In this document: positions 26,470 to 34,609 of the stretch, piece by piece
Layout: each line of letters opens with the position of its first letter
Position numbering within the stretch: the stretch's first letter is position 1
NCBI GenBank assembly: GCA_020637235.1
Contig: JACJWG010000002.1
Coordinates: 437,062-501,061, forward strand
DNA length: 64,000 nucleotides
Reading direction: 5' to 3'
From: Acidimicrobiaceae bacterium
GTDB lineage: Bacteria > Actinomycetota > Acidimicrobiia > Acidimicrobiales > Ilumatobacteraceae
The notes under the pieces: model-generated
The model's database searches: none
The model's input: the letters and a program-made list of their open reading frames with translations, nothing else
Told to the model about the DNA's origin: nothing
Made by a program: the position numbers and the translations under genes

Positions 26470-27590
26470 TCGCACTCGGCCTGTTCGAAGGCCCGGCTTG
26501 GCTGCTGGCCAAGTTCTACGACCTGACGCACAACTACATCATGGCGATCTCGCTGATCGCCGTGGTGGTGATGCTGCTCACCGCACCGCTGCAGCTGAAG
26601 GCCACGAAGGGCATGCTCGAGATGCAGCGCCTGCAGCCCGAGTTGCGCAAGTTGCAGCAGCAGCATCGCGGCGACCGCCAGAAGCTCAACGAAGAGATGA
26701 TGAAGCTCTACCAGGAGCACAAGGTGAATCCGCTCGCCTCGTGCTTCCCGCTGCTGTTGCAGTTCCCGGTGTTCATCATCATGTTCCGGGTGCTCCACGG
26801 CCTGACCCGTGAAGTCACCTGTGGCACCGCGGATCTGTCCGCCGGTGCGGCCCAGCTCTGTCAGGGCGTCGCAGCGGGGACCAAGGTCTTCTATCCGGAC
26901 TACATCGGCGCCGACACCGAGCTGTACCGCTCGCTGGCGGGACGGTCCGAGATGCTCTCGTGGGGCCTCGACCTGGCGACCCGCCCGATCGAGGTGATGG
27001 GAGAGTCGCTCGGCAAGGGCATGGTCTACGCGCTGCTGGTGATCGCGCTCGGCGGTCTGTATTTCGTCCAGCAACGAATGGTGGCCGCACGCGCCTCGGT
27101 GGCCCCGACGATGTCGGAGACCCAGCAGAAGATCATGCAGTACCTGCCGGTGGTGTTCGCCGTCTTCCTCGTCTTCTACCTCACCGGCCTGGTGATCTAC
27201 TACATGGCTCAGGCCATCATTCGCATCGGCCTGCAGTACTACATCACTCGTCGCTTCTATCACGGCGAGCAGTCGCTCGGGCGCCAGGCCCAGGCTGCCG
27301 GCGAGCGCGCTCGCGAGATGGCCAAGGCAGATGGCGGCGGCACCGGGCTGTTCGCACAGGCCAAGCGTGATCTCGCGGCGGCCAAGGAGGGCAACGGCGC
27401 CAAGCCGGCTCCTGCACGCTCGGGCGGCAAGCCCGCCGCCGGCAAGCCCGCCGCCGGCGGCGCGACGTCGAAGCGGGTGACCGCGCCGAAGGGCAAGCCC
27501 ACGCCGACCGGACGCACGTCGCGCCCGCCGTCGTCGGGCAAGGCCGCCAAACCGAACTCGTCGGCGCCTCGTTCGCCGAAGCAGAAGTAG
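26466..27590 (+). CDS. yidC: Membrane protein insertase YidC
   Basis: 374 residues. It is the Gram-positive/actinobacterial form without the large periplasmic domain. Helices lie at about 15-40, 95-115, 185-210 and 230-260, and the conserved LLQFPVFIIMFRVLHGL and QKIMQYLPVVFAVF segments are present. The last 95 residues are a basic, Lys/Pro/Ala-rich tail (repeated GGKPAAGKPAAGG) likely to contact the ribosome. The start ATG overlaps the yidD stop. Confidence 0.95.
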   Translation: MIALGLFEGPAWLLAKFYDLTHNYIMAISLIAVVVMLLTAPLQLKATKGMLEMQRLQPELRKLQQQHRGDRQKLNEEMMKLYQEHKVNPLASCFPLLLQFPVFIIMFRVLHGLTREVTCGTADLSAGAAQLCQGVAAGTKVFYPDYIGADTELYRSLAGRSEMLSWGLDLATRPIEVMGESLGKGMVYALLVIALGGLYFVQQRMVAARASVAPTMSETQQKIMQYLPVVFAVFLVFYLTGLVIYYMAQAIIRIGLQYYITRRFYHGEQSLGRQAQAAGERAREMAKADGGGTGLFAQAKRDLAAAKEGNGAKPAPARSGGKPAAGKPAAGGATSKRVTAPKGKPTPTGRTSRPPSSGKAAKPNSSAPRSPKQK

Positions 27591-27602
27591 ACGGAGCGCA
27601 TC

Positions 27603-28829
27603 GTGGAGTGGGTGGAGACCACCGCCAAGTCGGTCGACGAAGCGAAGAACCTGGCCCTCGACCAGCTCGGGGTGGCCGAGGACGACGCCGAGATCATCGT
27701 GCTCGACGAGCCACGCTCGGGGCTGTTCGGTCGGGTGCGAGGTGAGGCTCGGGTGCGCGCGCGGGTACGTCCGACGGCGCCGCGACCGAAGCTCGATCGT
27801 CGGGATCGCAAACGCAAGGAGGGTCGCGATCGACCCAAGGCCACCGGCGGTCCGGTGGATGCCGCGGCGACCACCGCCGAGGCTGACGCAGCCACGGATG
27901 CGGGTGTGCCCGGCGGTCCGGACGCAGGCACACCGGCGCGTGCCGGTGGTGCCCGCCGGCGTGGCGCCGGATCCGGCGCGAGCCGGCGACCGACCACCGG
28001 CACGGACGCCGTCGTGAGCAGCGACGCCGAGGCGACACCCATCGGCGACGACCTCGCGGCCGCGACGGACGCCGCGGAGGGCACGGACGCCACCGAGCCG
28101 GCTGATCGGTCGGCTGGGCCGCGCCGTCGTGGCCGGCGAGGTGGCCGGGGTCGTGGCGGTGCACGCCCGGCCAGCGGTGACGATGCAGTCGGCATCGCCG
28201 ACGACGGTGCCGGTGACGGTGCCGACGAGGGTGCCGGTGACGGTGCCGGTGACGGTGCCGCGACGACCGACTCGGGGCGTGGTGGGCGCGGTCGCGCCAC
28301 GCCGACCAGCACGAAGACCGCCGCATCAGCGGCGAGCGAACAAGGGAGCAACGAGACCATGGTGGATGCAGCGCAGGTGGCCGAGGAGGCCCGCAGCTTC
28401 GTACAGGGTGTGGTCGACTCGTTCGGTCTGCAGGGCACCGCTCGTGTGGTGCAAGACGGCGACGACCTCGAGGTGGCCGTGGACGGTGCCGACCTCGGAC
28501 TGCTCGTCGGTCCTCGCGGGACCACGCTCCAAGCGCTGCAGGAACTCGCTCGCGTTGCTGCGCAGCGTCGCCTGGGCGATCACGACACCCGCCTGCGTGT
28601 CGACGTCGGCGGCTATCGCGAGCGGCGTCGGGAGGCGCTGGCACGATTCGCGCACGACGTGGCAGCCCAAGTGGTGGCGTCCGGGAGCGCGAAGCGCCTG
28701 GAACCGATGAACTCCGCCGACCGCAAGGTGATCCACGACGTGCTGGCGACCTTCGAAGGTGTGGCAACCAGGTCCGAGGGCGAGGACCCTCGCCGGTGCG
28801 TGGTGATCGCACCGACGGCCGGCGACTGA
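27603..28829 (+). CDS. jag: RNA-binding protein Jag/KhpB (KH-R3H)
   Basis: 408 residues. The Jag-N domain is at 1-52 (EWVETTAKSVDEAKNLALDQLGVAEDDAEIIVLDEP). A very long Ala/Asp/Gly/Arg-rich linker covers about 60-250. A KH domain lies at about 262-335, including LLVGPRGTTLQALQEL (GxxG loop GPRG). A C-terminal R3H domain contains RRREALARFAHDVA and the R/H-type motif RKVIHD. Start is GTG. It lies 12 bp after yidC. KhpB proteins bind RNA and influence cell-wall growth and division. The linker is partly encoded by 12-bp tandem repeats. Confidence 0.93.
   Translation: MEWVETTAKSVDEAKNLALDQLGVAEDDAEIIVLDEPRSGLFGRVRGEARVRARVRPTAPRPKLDRRDRKRKEGRDRPKATGGPVDAAATTAEADAATDAGVPGGPDAGTPARAGGARRRGAGSGASRRPTTGTDAVVSSDAEATPIGDDLAAATDAAEGTDATEPADRSAGPRRRGRRGGRGRGGARPASGDDAVGIADDGAGDGADEGAGDGAGDGAATTDSGRGGRGRATPTSTKTAASAASEQGSNETMVDAAQVAEEARSFVQGVVDSFGLQGTARVVQDGDDLEVAVDGADLGLLVGPRGTTLQALQELARVAAQRRLGDHDTRLRVDVGGYRERRREALARFAHDVAAQVVASGSAKRLEPMNSADRKVIHDVLATFEGVATRSEGEDPRRCVVIAPTAGD
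28206..28259 (+). repeat. 12-bp coding tandem repeat in jag linker
   Basis: About four and a half units of GGTGCCGGTGAC (one variant GGTGCCGACGAG) encode a Gly-Ala-Gly-Asp tract in the disordered linker of Jag. Confidence 0.8.
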
Positions 28830-28843
28830 TCCGCTCCCCCGCC

Positions 28844-29407
28844 GTGTCGGACGAAGCCGAGCCCGCCGAGGCTCGGCTTCGTCGCGTGTTGGCCGAAATC
28901 CAGCGTCGGGGGGCGATCGGTCGAGGATCGATCGACGACGCGGTGGCCCACGCCGACGGGTTCGTGACCGCGCTGCCCGCCCTCCCACCAGGGGCGCGAC
29001 TGATCGACCTGGGATCAGGTGGCGGTCTCCCGGGACTGGTGATCGCCTCGCGCCGACCGGATCTGCAGATCACGCTCGTCGAGCGGCGTCACAAGCGAGC
29101 GGATCTGCTCGCGTTCGGCGTCCGTGCGCTCGACCTCGGTGACCGAGTCCGCGTGATCGCCGACGACGTGACACACGCAGCGGCTGCCGGTGTCCTCGAC
29201 CTCCCCGCCGCCGTGGTGACCGCCCGATCCTTCGCAGCACCCGAGGTGATCACCGCGATGGTGAACCGACTGCTGGGCACACCCGGGTGGCTCCTCGTCA
29301 GTGAACCCCCGAGCGGTCCCTCACGATGGCCTGCGGCGATGCTCGACCAGGCTCGGTTGCGCGACGAGGGCCGATTCGGTGTGGTCCGTCGGTTCGTCCG
29401 GTGTTGA
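28844..29407 (+). CDS. rsmG: 16S rRNA (guanine527-N7)-methyltransferase
   Basis: 187 residues from GTG 28844. The SAM-binding motif LIDLGSGGGLPGLVIA lies at about 45-60 and the acidic LVERRHKRADLL region follows. RsmG methylates G527 of 16S rRNA. It is shorter than the usual 205-220 residues, mainly at the N-terminus, where only about 40 residues precede motif I. The stop codon abuts the first parS site. Confidence 0.92.
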   Translation: MSDEAEPAEARLRRVLAEIQRRGAIGRGSIDDAVAHADGFVTALPALPPGARLIDLGSGGGLPGLVIASRRPDLQITLVERRHKRADLLAFGVRALDLGDRVRVIADDVTHAAAAGVLDLPAAVVTARSFAAPEVITAMVNRLLGTPGWLLVSEPPSGPSRWPAAMLDQARLRDEGRFGVVRRFVRC

Positions 29408-29548
29408 GTTCCACGTGAAACCACAGGACGCACGCCGGGCCCGCGGTGGGTTCCACGTGAAACCACGACGGCGAGCGCGGAACCGATGATGGGTTCCACG
29501 TGAAACCACGACGACGGCCGGTCCCCTCGAGCTGTTCCACGTGAAACA
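29407..29548. promoter_or_regulatory. parS: Array of four parS centromere sites
   Basis: Four copies of GTTCCACGTGAAAC at 29408-29421, 29450-29463, 29493-29506 and 29534-29547. The fourth is the full 16-bp palindrome TGTTCCACGTGAAACA. Centres are 42, 43 and 41 bp apart, roughly four DNA turns, so all sites face the same side of the helix. ParB encoded 1.1 kb downstream would load here, and ParA acts on the complex to segregate the origin. Confidence 0.95.
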
Positions 29549-29591
29549 CCGACCGGGCCACGAAAGCCGCGTCGTTGGCGTGCCGGGTTGC

Positions 29592-29597
29592 TATCCT
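29592..29597 (+). promoter_or_regulatory. Putative parAB promoter -10 (TATCCT)
   Basis: TATCCT lies about 100 nt upstream of parA and just downstream of the parS array, so ParB spreading could repress it. No convincing -35. Confidence 0.4.
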
Positions 29598-29695
29598 CGG
29601 GTCGACCGAGCCCGATCGTGGTGTGACGTCCGAGCCCGCCCCGGCCCGACGCCCCCGACGCAGCTCGGTGTCCGCCGACCAGAGTCGAGGTCCCC

Positions 29696-30670
29696 ATGTC
29701 CATGAGCTCGTCGAGCGACGGCTTGTCCCCGGACACCACGCCTTCCATCGTCGTACCCGACGCCCCATCGCTGCGCACTGACGCGTCACCCGTCGCCGCG
29801 TCGCACACCCCGGCACCAGTCACTCGTGCCGCGGCACCCGGAGGAGTTCCCGATCCGGCCCCGGCGGCGGAGACGCCGCTCCCGGGACGTCCGCTCCCCC
29901 GCGTGATCGCGGTCGCGAACCAGAAGGGCGGCGTCGGCAAGACCACCACGACCGTCAATCTCGGCGCGTGCCTGGCCGAGCTCGGCTTTCGAACCCTGGT
30001 CATCGACCTCGATCCGCAGGGCAACGCGTCCACCGGCCTCGGCATCGAGAACCGTGGACTCGACACCTCGATGTACCACGTGATCATGCACGACGTGCCG
30101 CTCGAGGACTGTGTCGAGCCGTCGGCGGTGAAGAACCTGTTCGTCGCGCCGGCGAGCCTCGATCTCGCCGGTGCGGAGATCGAGCTGGTCCCGGCCTTCA
30201 GTCGAGAGAACCGATTGCGTCGCGCGATCGAGTCGGTGCTCGACGACTACGACTACGTCCTGATCGACTGCCCGCCCTCGCTCGGGCTGCTCACGGTCAA
30301 CGGACTCAACGCCGCGACCGAGGTGCTCGTGCCGATCCAGTGCGAGTACTACGCGTTGGAGGGGCTCGGCCAGCTGCTCCGGAACGTCGACCTGGTGAAG
30401 CGGAACCTGAACCCGCGGCTCGAAGTGAGCACGATCGTGTGCGTCATGTACGACGCGCGCACCAAGCTCGCCGACCAGGTGGTGCACGAGGTACGCGAGC
30501 ACTTCGGCGAGAAGGTGTGCCGGACGGTCGTGCCGCGCACGGTGCGACTCAGCGAGGCGCCCTCGTTCGGACAGCCGATCATCACATTCGATCCGACGTC
30601 GCGAGGCGCTGTGGCGTACCGCGAGGTGGCAAAGGAGGTCAGTCGTGGCTCGACCAGGCGGTCTGGGTAG
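29696..30670 (+). CDS. parA: Chromosome partitioning ATPase ParA
   Basis: 324 residues. Residues 1-67 are a Pro/Ala/Ser-rich extension. The deviant Walker A VANQKGGVGKTTTT lies at 73-86, with the signature Lys at 76 and catalytic Lys82. Walker A' DLDPQGNASTG, Walker B VLIDCPPSLGLL and the DNA-binding/dimer C-terminal helices follow. It is of chromosomal Soj type. It overlaps parB by 26 bp. Confidence 0.97.
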   Translation: MSMSSSSDGLSPDTTPSIVVPDAPSLRTDASPVAASHTPAPVTRAAAPGGVPDPAPAAETPLPGRPLPRVIAVANQKGGVGKTTTTVNLGACLAELGFRTLVIDLDPQGNASTGLGIENRGLDTSMYHVIMHDVPLEDCVEPSAVKNLFVAPASLDLAGAEIELVPAFSRENRLRRAIESVLDDYDYVLIDCPPSLGLLTVNGLNAATEVLVPIQCEYYALEGLGQLLRNVDLVKRNLNPRLEVSTIVCVMYDARTKLADQVVHEVREHFGEKVCRTVVPRTVRLSEAPSFGQPIITFDPTSRGAVAYREVAKEVSRGSTRRSG

Positions 30671-31589
30671 GGGACTCAGTGCGCTGATCCCGACGGGGGA
30701 CGGGGTCGGTGACGATGGCGGTGCCGACCGTCCTCGGCTGGAGGAACTCGCGATCGAGTCGATCGTGCCGAACCCGAACCAGCCACGGGTGCACTTCGAC
30801 GAGGAATCACTCAACGATCTCGCGGCGTCGATCCGCGAGATCGGCGTGCTCCAGCCGATTCTCGTGCGTCCCGCCGGCTCCGGCTATGAACTCCTCGCTG
30901 GGGAGCGACGGTGGCGCGCTGCACGCCGCGCCGGGCTGGACGTCATCCCGGCGGTGGTGCGCGTCACCGACGATCTCGGTTCGGTGGAGCGGGCACTCGT
31001 CGAGAACCTGCATCGCCAGGATCTCACCCCGCTCGAAGAGGCGGCCGCCTACGCGCAGTTGATCGAGGACTTCTCCTTCACACACGAGCAGGTGGCGCAG
31101 CGCGTCGGCAAGAGCCGGTCGGCGGTGACCAACATGTTGCGTCTCATGTCGCTGCCGGCCACCATCCAACACCTGCTCGCCGATGGTCGGTTGTCGGCGG
31201 GTCACGCCCGGGCGCTGCTCGGGACGCCCGACCGCGCCTATCAGGAGCAGTTGGCGCGCCGAGCGGCGTCGGAGGGTTGGTCGGTCCGAGCGGTCGAGGA
31301 CGCCGTGCGCGACCGGACCGTGGGCGGGGGACTGCTCCCCGGGACCGAGGACGGTGCCGACGGCGACCCGTCATCCACAGGCTCTGCCGTCGTGCGACCC
31401 GGCGGGCGGCTGCGTCCACCAGGGCTGTTGGAGCTGGAGGAGCTGCTGGCCGACTGTTTGTCCACCAAGGTGTCGGTCAGCATGGGGACAAAGCGCGGCA
31501 AGCTCGTGGTGGAGTTCGCCGACCTGGAGGACCTCGAGCGGCTCTATCACCTGATGAGCGCCGGTGCCGCCGCGCAGATCGACACCTAG
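30645..31589 (+). CDS. parB: Chromosome partitioning protein ParB (CTPase)
   Basis: 314 residues from GTG 30645. The N-terminal ParA-stimulating peptide (GGLGRGLSALIP) is followed by the CTP-binding region with GERRWRAARRAGL and ENLHRQDLTPLEEAAAY. A helix-turn-helix (QVAQRVGKSRSAVTNMLRLMSLP) recognises parS, and a C-terminal dimerisation domain ends the protein (KRGKLVVEFADLEDLERLYHLM). The 4-site parS array lies upstream of parA. Confidence 0.97.
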   Translation: MARPGGLGRGLSALIPTGDGVGDDGGADRPRLEELAIESIVPNPNQPRVHFDEESLNDLAASIREIGVLQPILVRPAGSGYELLAGERRWRAARRAGLDVIPAVVRVTDDLGSVERALVENLHRQDLTPLEEAAAYAQLIEDFSFTHEQVAQRVGKSRSAVTNMLRLMSLPATIQHLLADGRLSAGHARALLGTPDRAYQEQLARRAASEGWSVRAVEDAVRDRTVGGGLLPGTEDGADGDPSSTGSAVVRPGGRLRPPGLLELEELLADCLSTKVSVSMGTKRGKLVVEFADLEDLERLYHLMSAGAAAQIDT

Positions 31590-31618
31590 CGTCACCATCT
31601 TGCGGAAATCTTCACGGA

Positions 31619-31634
31619 GCGTGAGCTCTCACGC
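31619..31634. terminator. Hairpin after parB
   Basis: GCGTGAG and CTCACGC form a tight inverted repeat 30 bp after the parB stop. There is no T-run, so it is at best a weak intrinsic terminator, as is common in high-GC genomes. Confidence 0.35.
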
Positions 31635-31663
31635 GCGAGTTGGACTTCAGGATTACGCACAAC

Positions 31664-31725
31664 CAGTGGACATCCCTGTGGACAAAGGATGAAGGCTCGA
31701 CATGTTCTTCACCATGATGTCCACA
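31664..31725. promoter_or_regulatory. DnaA-box-like cluster in parB-cwlM gap
   Basis: One perfect box on the minus strand (TTGTCCACA, 31677-31685) is flanked by ATGTCCACT (minus, 31664-31672) and ATGTCCACA (plus, 31717-31725), within a gap poorer in GC than its surroundings. The gap separates convergent parB and cwlM, so these are unlikely to be promoter operators. Confidence 0.5.
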
Positions 31726-31780
31726 GCCTGTGAGTGACCTCGCGCGACTCGCGCGAATCAGCCGCGGACGCGGCGCAGCC

Positions 31781-32746
31781 TCACGGATGGCTGCACTGGG
31801 TCATCCACGCACGGACGGCTTGGACGACGCGGGCGCTGACGTCGGGACCGGCGTCCACCACGTGACGGACCGGCGCCACGGTGACCAACACGGCCGGCAT
31901 GCGCGTTTCGCGCAACACCGGGAGACGCATGCCCTGCGGGTCGGCCACGGGCAGGCCGGCGGCGCGGAGTTCGCGGGTGAGGCATTCGGCCAGGGAGCGG
32001 CCGCCGACGGACTCGAAGCTCGGAACCCGGTAGTAGTGCGCCACCGACTCGTCACCCTGGTCGGGCTCGAACCCGATGTAGAGGTCGGCGCCGAACTGGT
32101 TCGCCGTTCGGGCCTGCACCACGGCGTCGGGTTCGTCGAGGGGCACCACGTGCGCCGACGCGAGGCGCAATTCGCGGCTGATGGCGCGGGTGATGCTGGA
32201 GAGGCCACCGAACTGGCCGATCACGATCCGCAGCGAGGCGAGCGATCGGGGCGCGAGGCGCAGTCGTTCGCGTTCGCGGACGGCGGCGATGCCCGGACCG
32301 TGCCCCGTCTGGCCGATCACCCGGCGCAGCGACCGGAGCGTCTCGTGCCCGAACACGCCGTCGGCGGGGAGGCCGAGGTTCGACTGGAAGTCCTCGACCG
32401 CCCGCGCCGTCGACGGGCCGAAGATGCCGTCGACACGGCCGCAGTCGAATCCGAGGCGCGCCAACGAGGCCTGCAACTCGGCGACGTCGTCCCCGCGCAG
32501 GTTGGGCGACGTGAGGAGCAGCAGACGGTCACCGAGGGACCAGTTGGCCTCCACGAGGGCGGTCCACGACGGTTCGTCGCACACCCCGCTCACCCGGAGG
32601 CCGCGCTGGGCCTGGAAGGCGCGGACCGCCGACTCGGTGGCCGGACAGAAGGTGCCCAACCGAGCCGAGGTACCGATCAGGAACCCTGCGGAGGTGAGAC
32701 GACGCTGCAGGTCGCGCACGGCCTCGCCGCGCTGACCCGGTGTCAG
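31781..32746 (-). CDS. cwlM: CwlM-like peptidoglycan-binding pseudo-amidase
   Basis: About 321 residues. Two peptidoglycan-binding (PGB_1) repeats lie at about 5-65 and 78-145 (VRAFQAQRGLRVSGVCDEPSW; VEDFQSNLGLPADGVFGHETL), then an amidase_3 fold at about 165-315. The four zinc/catalytic positions appear replaced: DPGHGG is GQFGG, the SxHxN His is Phe in YIGFEP, and the late Glu is Thr in AVLVTVAP. So it is probably a regulatory pseudo-enzyme, like mycobacterial CwlM, which controls MurA. No ATG/GTG occurs at the N-terminus; CTG 32746 overlapping the trxA stop is the likeliest start, with GTG 32719 as a shorter alternative. Confidence 0.8.
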   Translation of the reverse strand: MTPGQRGEAVRDLQRRLTSAGFLIGTSARLGTFCPATESAVRAFQAQRGLRVSGVCDEPSWTALVEANWSLGDRLLLLTSPNLRGDDVAELQASLARLGFDCGRVDGIFGPSTARAVEDFQSNLGLPADGVFGHETLRSLRRVIGQTGHGPGIAAVRERERLRLAPRSLASLRIVIGQFGGLSSITRAISRELRLASAHVVPLDEPDAVVQARTANQFGADLYIGFEPDQGDESVAHYYRVPSFESVGGRSLAECLTRELRAAGLPVADPQGMRLPVLRETRMPAVLVTVAPVRHVVDAGPDVSARVVQAVRAWMTQCSHP

Positions 32747-33081
32747 TGGGAACCAGGTAGGAATTCCTGGAGCTCCTGTACGAGCGCGCCCTTGCCCTTG
32801 GCGCCGACCATGCGCTTGGCGACCTGGCCCTTGTCGAACACGATCAGCGTCGGGATGCTCATCACGTTGAACCGCATCGCGAGATCGGGGTTCTCGTCGA
32901 CGTTGAGCTTGCCGATCGTGATCTTGCCGGCGTGCTCGGTCGCGATGTCGGCGAGGATCGGGGCGATCATCTTGCACGGGCCACACCACTCGGCCCAGAA
33001 GTCGACGACGATCGGGACGTCGCTCGACGCGACGGTCTCGTCGAACGTGGACGTGGTGAGGGTGACGATGCCATCGGCCAT
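32743..33081 (-). CDS. trxA: Thioredoxin
   Basis: 112 residues with the redox centre WCGPC (Cys33/Cys36) and the cis-Pro loop MSIPTLIVF. The family usual length is 105-115. AAAGGA lies 7 nt before the ATG. It is reduced by the thioredoxin reductase encoded 160 bp upstream. A TACCAT -10 candidate lies in the intergenic leader, so it may also be transcribed separately from trxB. Its stop overlaps the probable cwlM start. Confidence 0.97.
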   Translation of the reverse strand: MADGIVTLTTSTFDETVASSDVPIVVDFWAEWCGPCKMIAPILADIATEHAGKITIGKLNVDENPDLAMRFNVMSIPTLIVFDKGQVAKRMVGAKGKGALVQELQEFLPGSH

Positions 33082-33241
33082 GGGCGGATCCTTTCGGGCG
33101 GACACCGGAGACGTGTCGTGAGTCGAGCGGTCGTGCCGCTCCGACGGCGTCGCCGGTTCGACACGAAATGGTAACAAGCGGGCGGCGGCTCCGTGCGCCG
33201 ACGACGCGGGGGAGATGTCGAGGACGTCCGGGCGTCGCGGG

Positions 33242-34204
33242 TCAGTGGACGTTGGCCTCGAGCCACCGTTCGGTGTCGATCGCCGCCATGCAGCCCGAGC
33301 CGGCGGCCGTGATCGCCTGCCGGTACGTGTGATCCTGCACGTCGCCACAGGCGAACACACCGTCGACGTTGGTGTACGACGAACCCGGCCGGGTGATCAG
33401 GTAGCCGCTGTCCTCCATGTCGAGCACGCCCTTGAACAGGTCGGTGTTCGGTCGGTGGCCGATCGCGACGAACAGGCCGGTCACCGGCAAGGTGGACGTC
33501 TCGCCGGTCACGGTGTTCCGCAACACGGCGCCCTCGAGCTGCGTCTCCCCGAGGAGGTCGTCGACGACGGCGTTCCACACCATCTCGATCTTCGGGTTGG
33601 CGAGGGCGCGTTCTTGCATGATCTTCGACGCCCGCAACGAGTCGCGGCGATGGATCAGGTACACCTTCGACGCGAACTTGGTGAGGAAGGTCGCCTCTTC
33701 GACGGCCGAGTCGCCACCGCCGACCACGGCGATCTCCTGGCCGCGGAAGAAGAAGCCGTCACACGTGGCGCAGGTGCTGAGGCCGTGGCCGAGCAGGACG
33801 CTCTCCTTCTCGAGGCCGAGCATCAGGCTCTGGGCGCCGGTCGACACGATGATCGATTCGGCGAGGAACAGCTCGTCACGGACCCACACCTTGAACGGAC
33901 GCTCGGAGAAGTCGATGGCGGTCGCCTTCGCGGTGAGGAACTCGGCACCGAAGCGGCCCGCCTGCTCCCGGAAGCGGGTCATCAGCTCGGGACCCATGAT
34001 GCCCTCGGGGAATCCGGGGAAGTTCTCGACCTCGGTGGTGAGCATGAGCTGCCCGCCGGGCTGATCGCTGGTGCTCGACGGCTCGCCTTCGATGACGAGC
34101 GGGGCGAGGTTGGCTCGAGCGGTGTAGATCGCTGCGGTGAGGCCTGCTGGGCCGGAGCCGATGATGACGACGTTGCGGACGGTGGGGGATGCGGGATCGC
34201 TCAC
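33242..34204 (-). CDS. trxB: Thioredoxin-disulfide reductase
   Basis: 320 residues. FAD-binding GSGPAGLTAAIYTARA lies near residue 16, the redox pair is in STCATCDGFF, the NADPH-binding motif is GGGDSAVEEA, and the C-terminal FAD segment is GVFACGDVQDHTYRQAITAAGSG. It transfers electrons from NADPH to thioredoxin. The start overlaps the stop of the small membrane protein gene (ATGA). Confidence 0.98.
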   Translation of the reverse strand: MSDPASPTVRNVVIIGSGPAGLTAAIYTARANLAPLVIEGEPSSTSDQPGGQLMLTTEVENFPGFPEGIMGPELMTRFREQAGRFGAEFLTAKATAIDFSERPFKVWVRDELFLAESIIVSTGAQSLMLGLEKESVLLGHGLSTCATCDGFFFRGQEIAVVGGGDSAVEEATFLTKFASKVYLIHRRDSLRASKIMQERALANPKIEMVWNAVVDDLLGETQLEGAVLRNTVTGETSTLPVTGLFVAIGHRPNTDLFKGVLDMEDSGYLITRPGSSYTNVDGVFACGDVQDHTYRQAITAAGSGCMAAIDTERWLEANVH

Positions 34205-34542
34205 GAGGATGCCTTCGGTTCGGGGGTGTGGCGCTTGGCCATCATCAACAACCCACCGAGGAAGAGGATTCCGCCGACCACCATGTACGACACCCAGACG
34301 CTCGAGTCGCGATCGATGAAGCCGCCGATGTTCACGAGGCGCTGCAGCAGCTTGGTGCCGAGGATGACCCCGAGGATCAGCGTCGCGATGCCGGTGAATG
34401 CCACGACCAGGCCGAACACGAGGGCACGCACGGCCAGCACGGCCTTGCTGGTGACGTTGTCGCGCACCACCGCCACGTACTTGTCGACGAGGTTCGCGAG
34501 CTCGGGGGCCCAGTTCGGGTTGTTCAGCGGGTTGCCGGCCAT
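34201..34542 (-). CDS. Small two-helix membrane protein (holin-X/phage-holin-like superfamily)
   Basis: 113 residues. A soluble N-terminal third (LANLVDKYVAVVRDNVTSKAVLAVRA) is followed by two helices (about 40-63 and 85-103) with a short polar loop, then a basic tail. The layout resembles actinobacterial 'putative holin-X' proteins, but no catalytic or binding residue identifies a role. It lies between the anti-sigma gene and trxB, a position where mycobacteria have no counterpart. TAGGCT ends 8 nt before the ATG. Confidence 0.65.
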   Translation of the reverse strand: MAGNPLNNPNWAPELANLVDKYVAVVRDNVTSKAVLAVRALVFGLVVAFTGIATLILGVILGTKLLQRLVNIGGFIDRDSSVWVSYMVVGGILFLGGLLMMAKRHTPEPKASS

Positions 34543-34550
34543 GGGTCTGG

Positions 34551-34556
34551 AGCCTA
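34551..34556 (-). promoter_or_regulatory. -10 element (TAGGCT) before the small membrane protein
   Basis: TAGGCT on the minus strand ends 8 nt before the ATG at 34542, so a short-leader or leaderless transcript could run into trxB. Confidence 0.55.
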
Positions 34557-34609
34557 GTTGGGCCCGTCGGGTGGACCGACGAACCCGGCGGGCCCGTCCC
34601 GTGCGTCGG

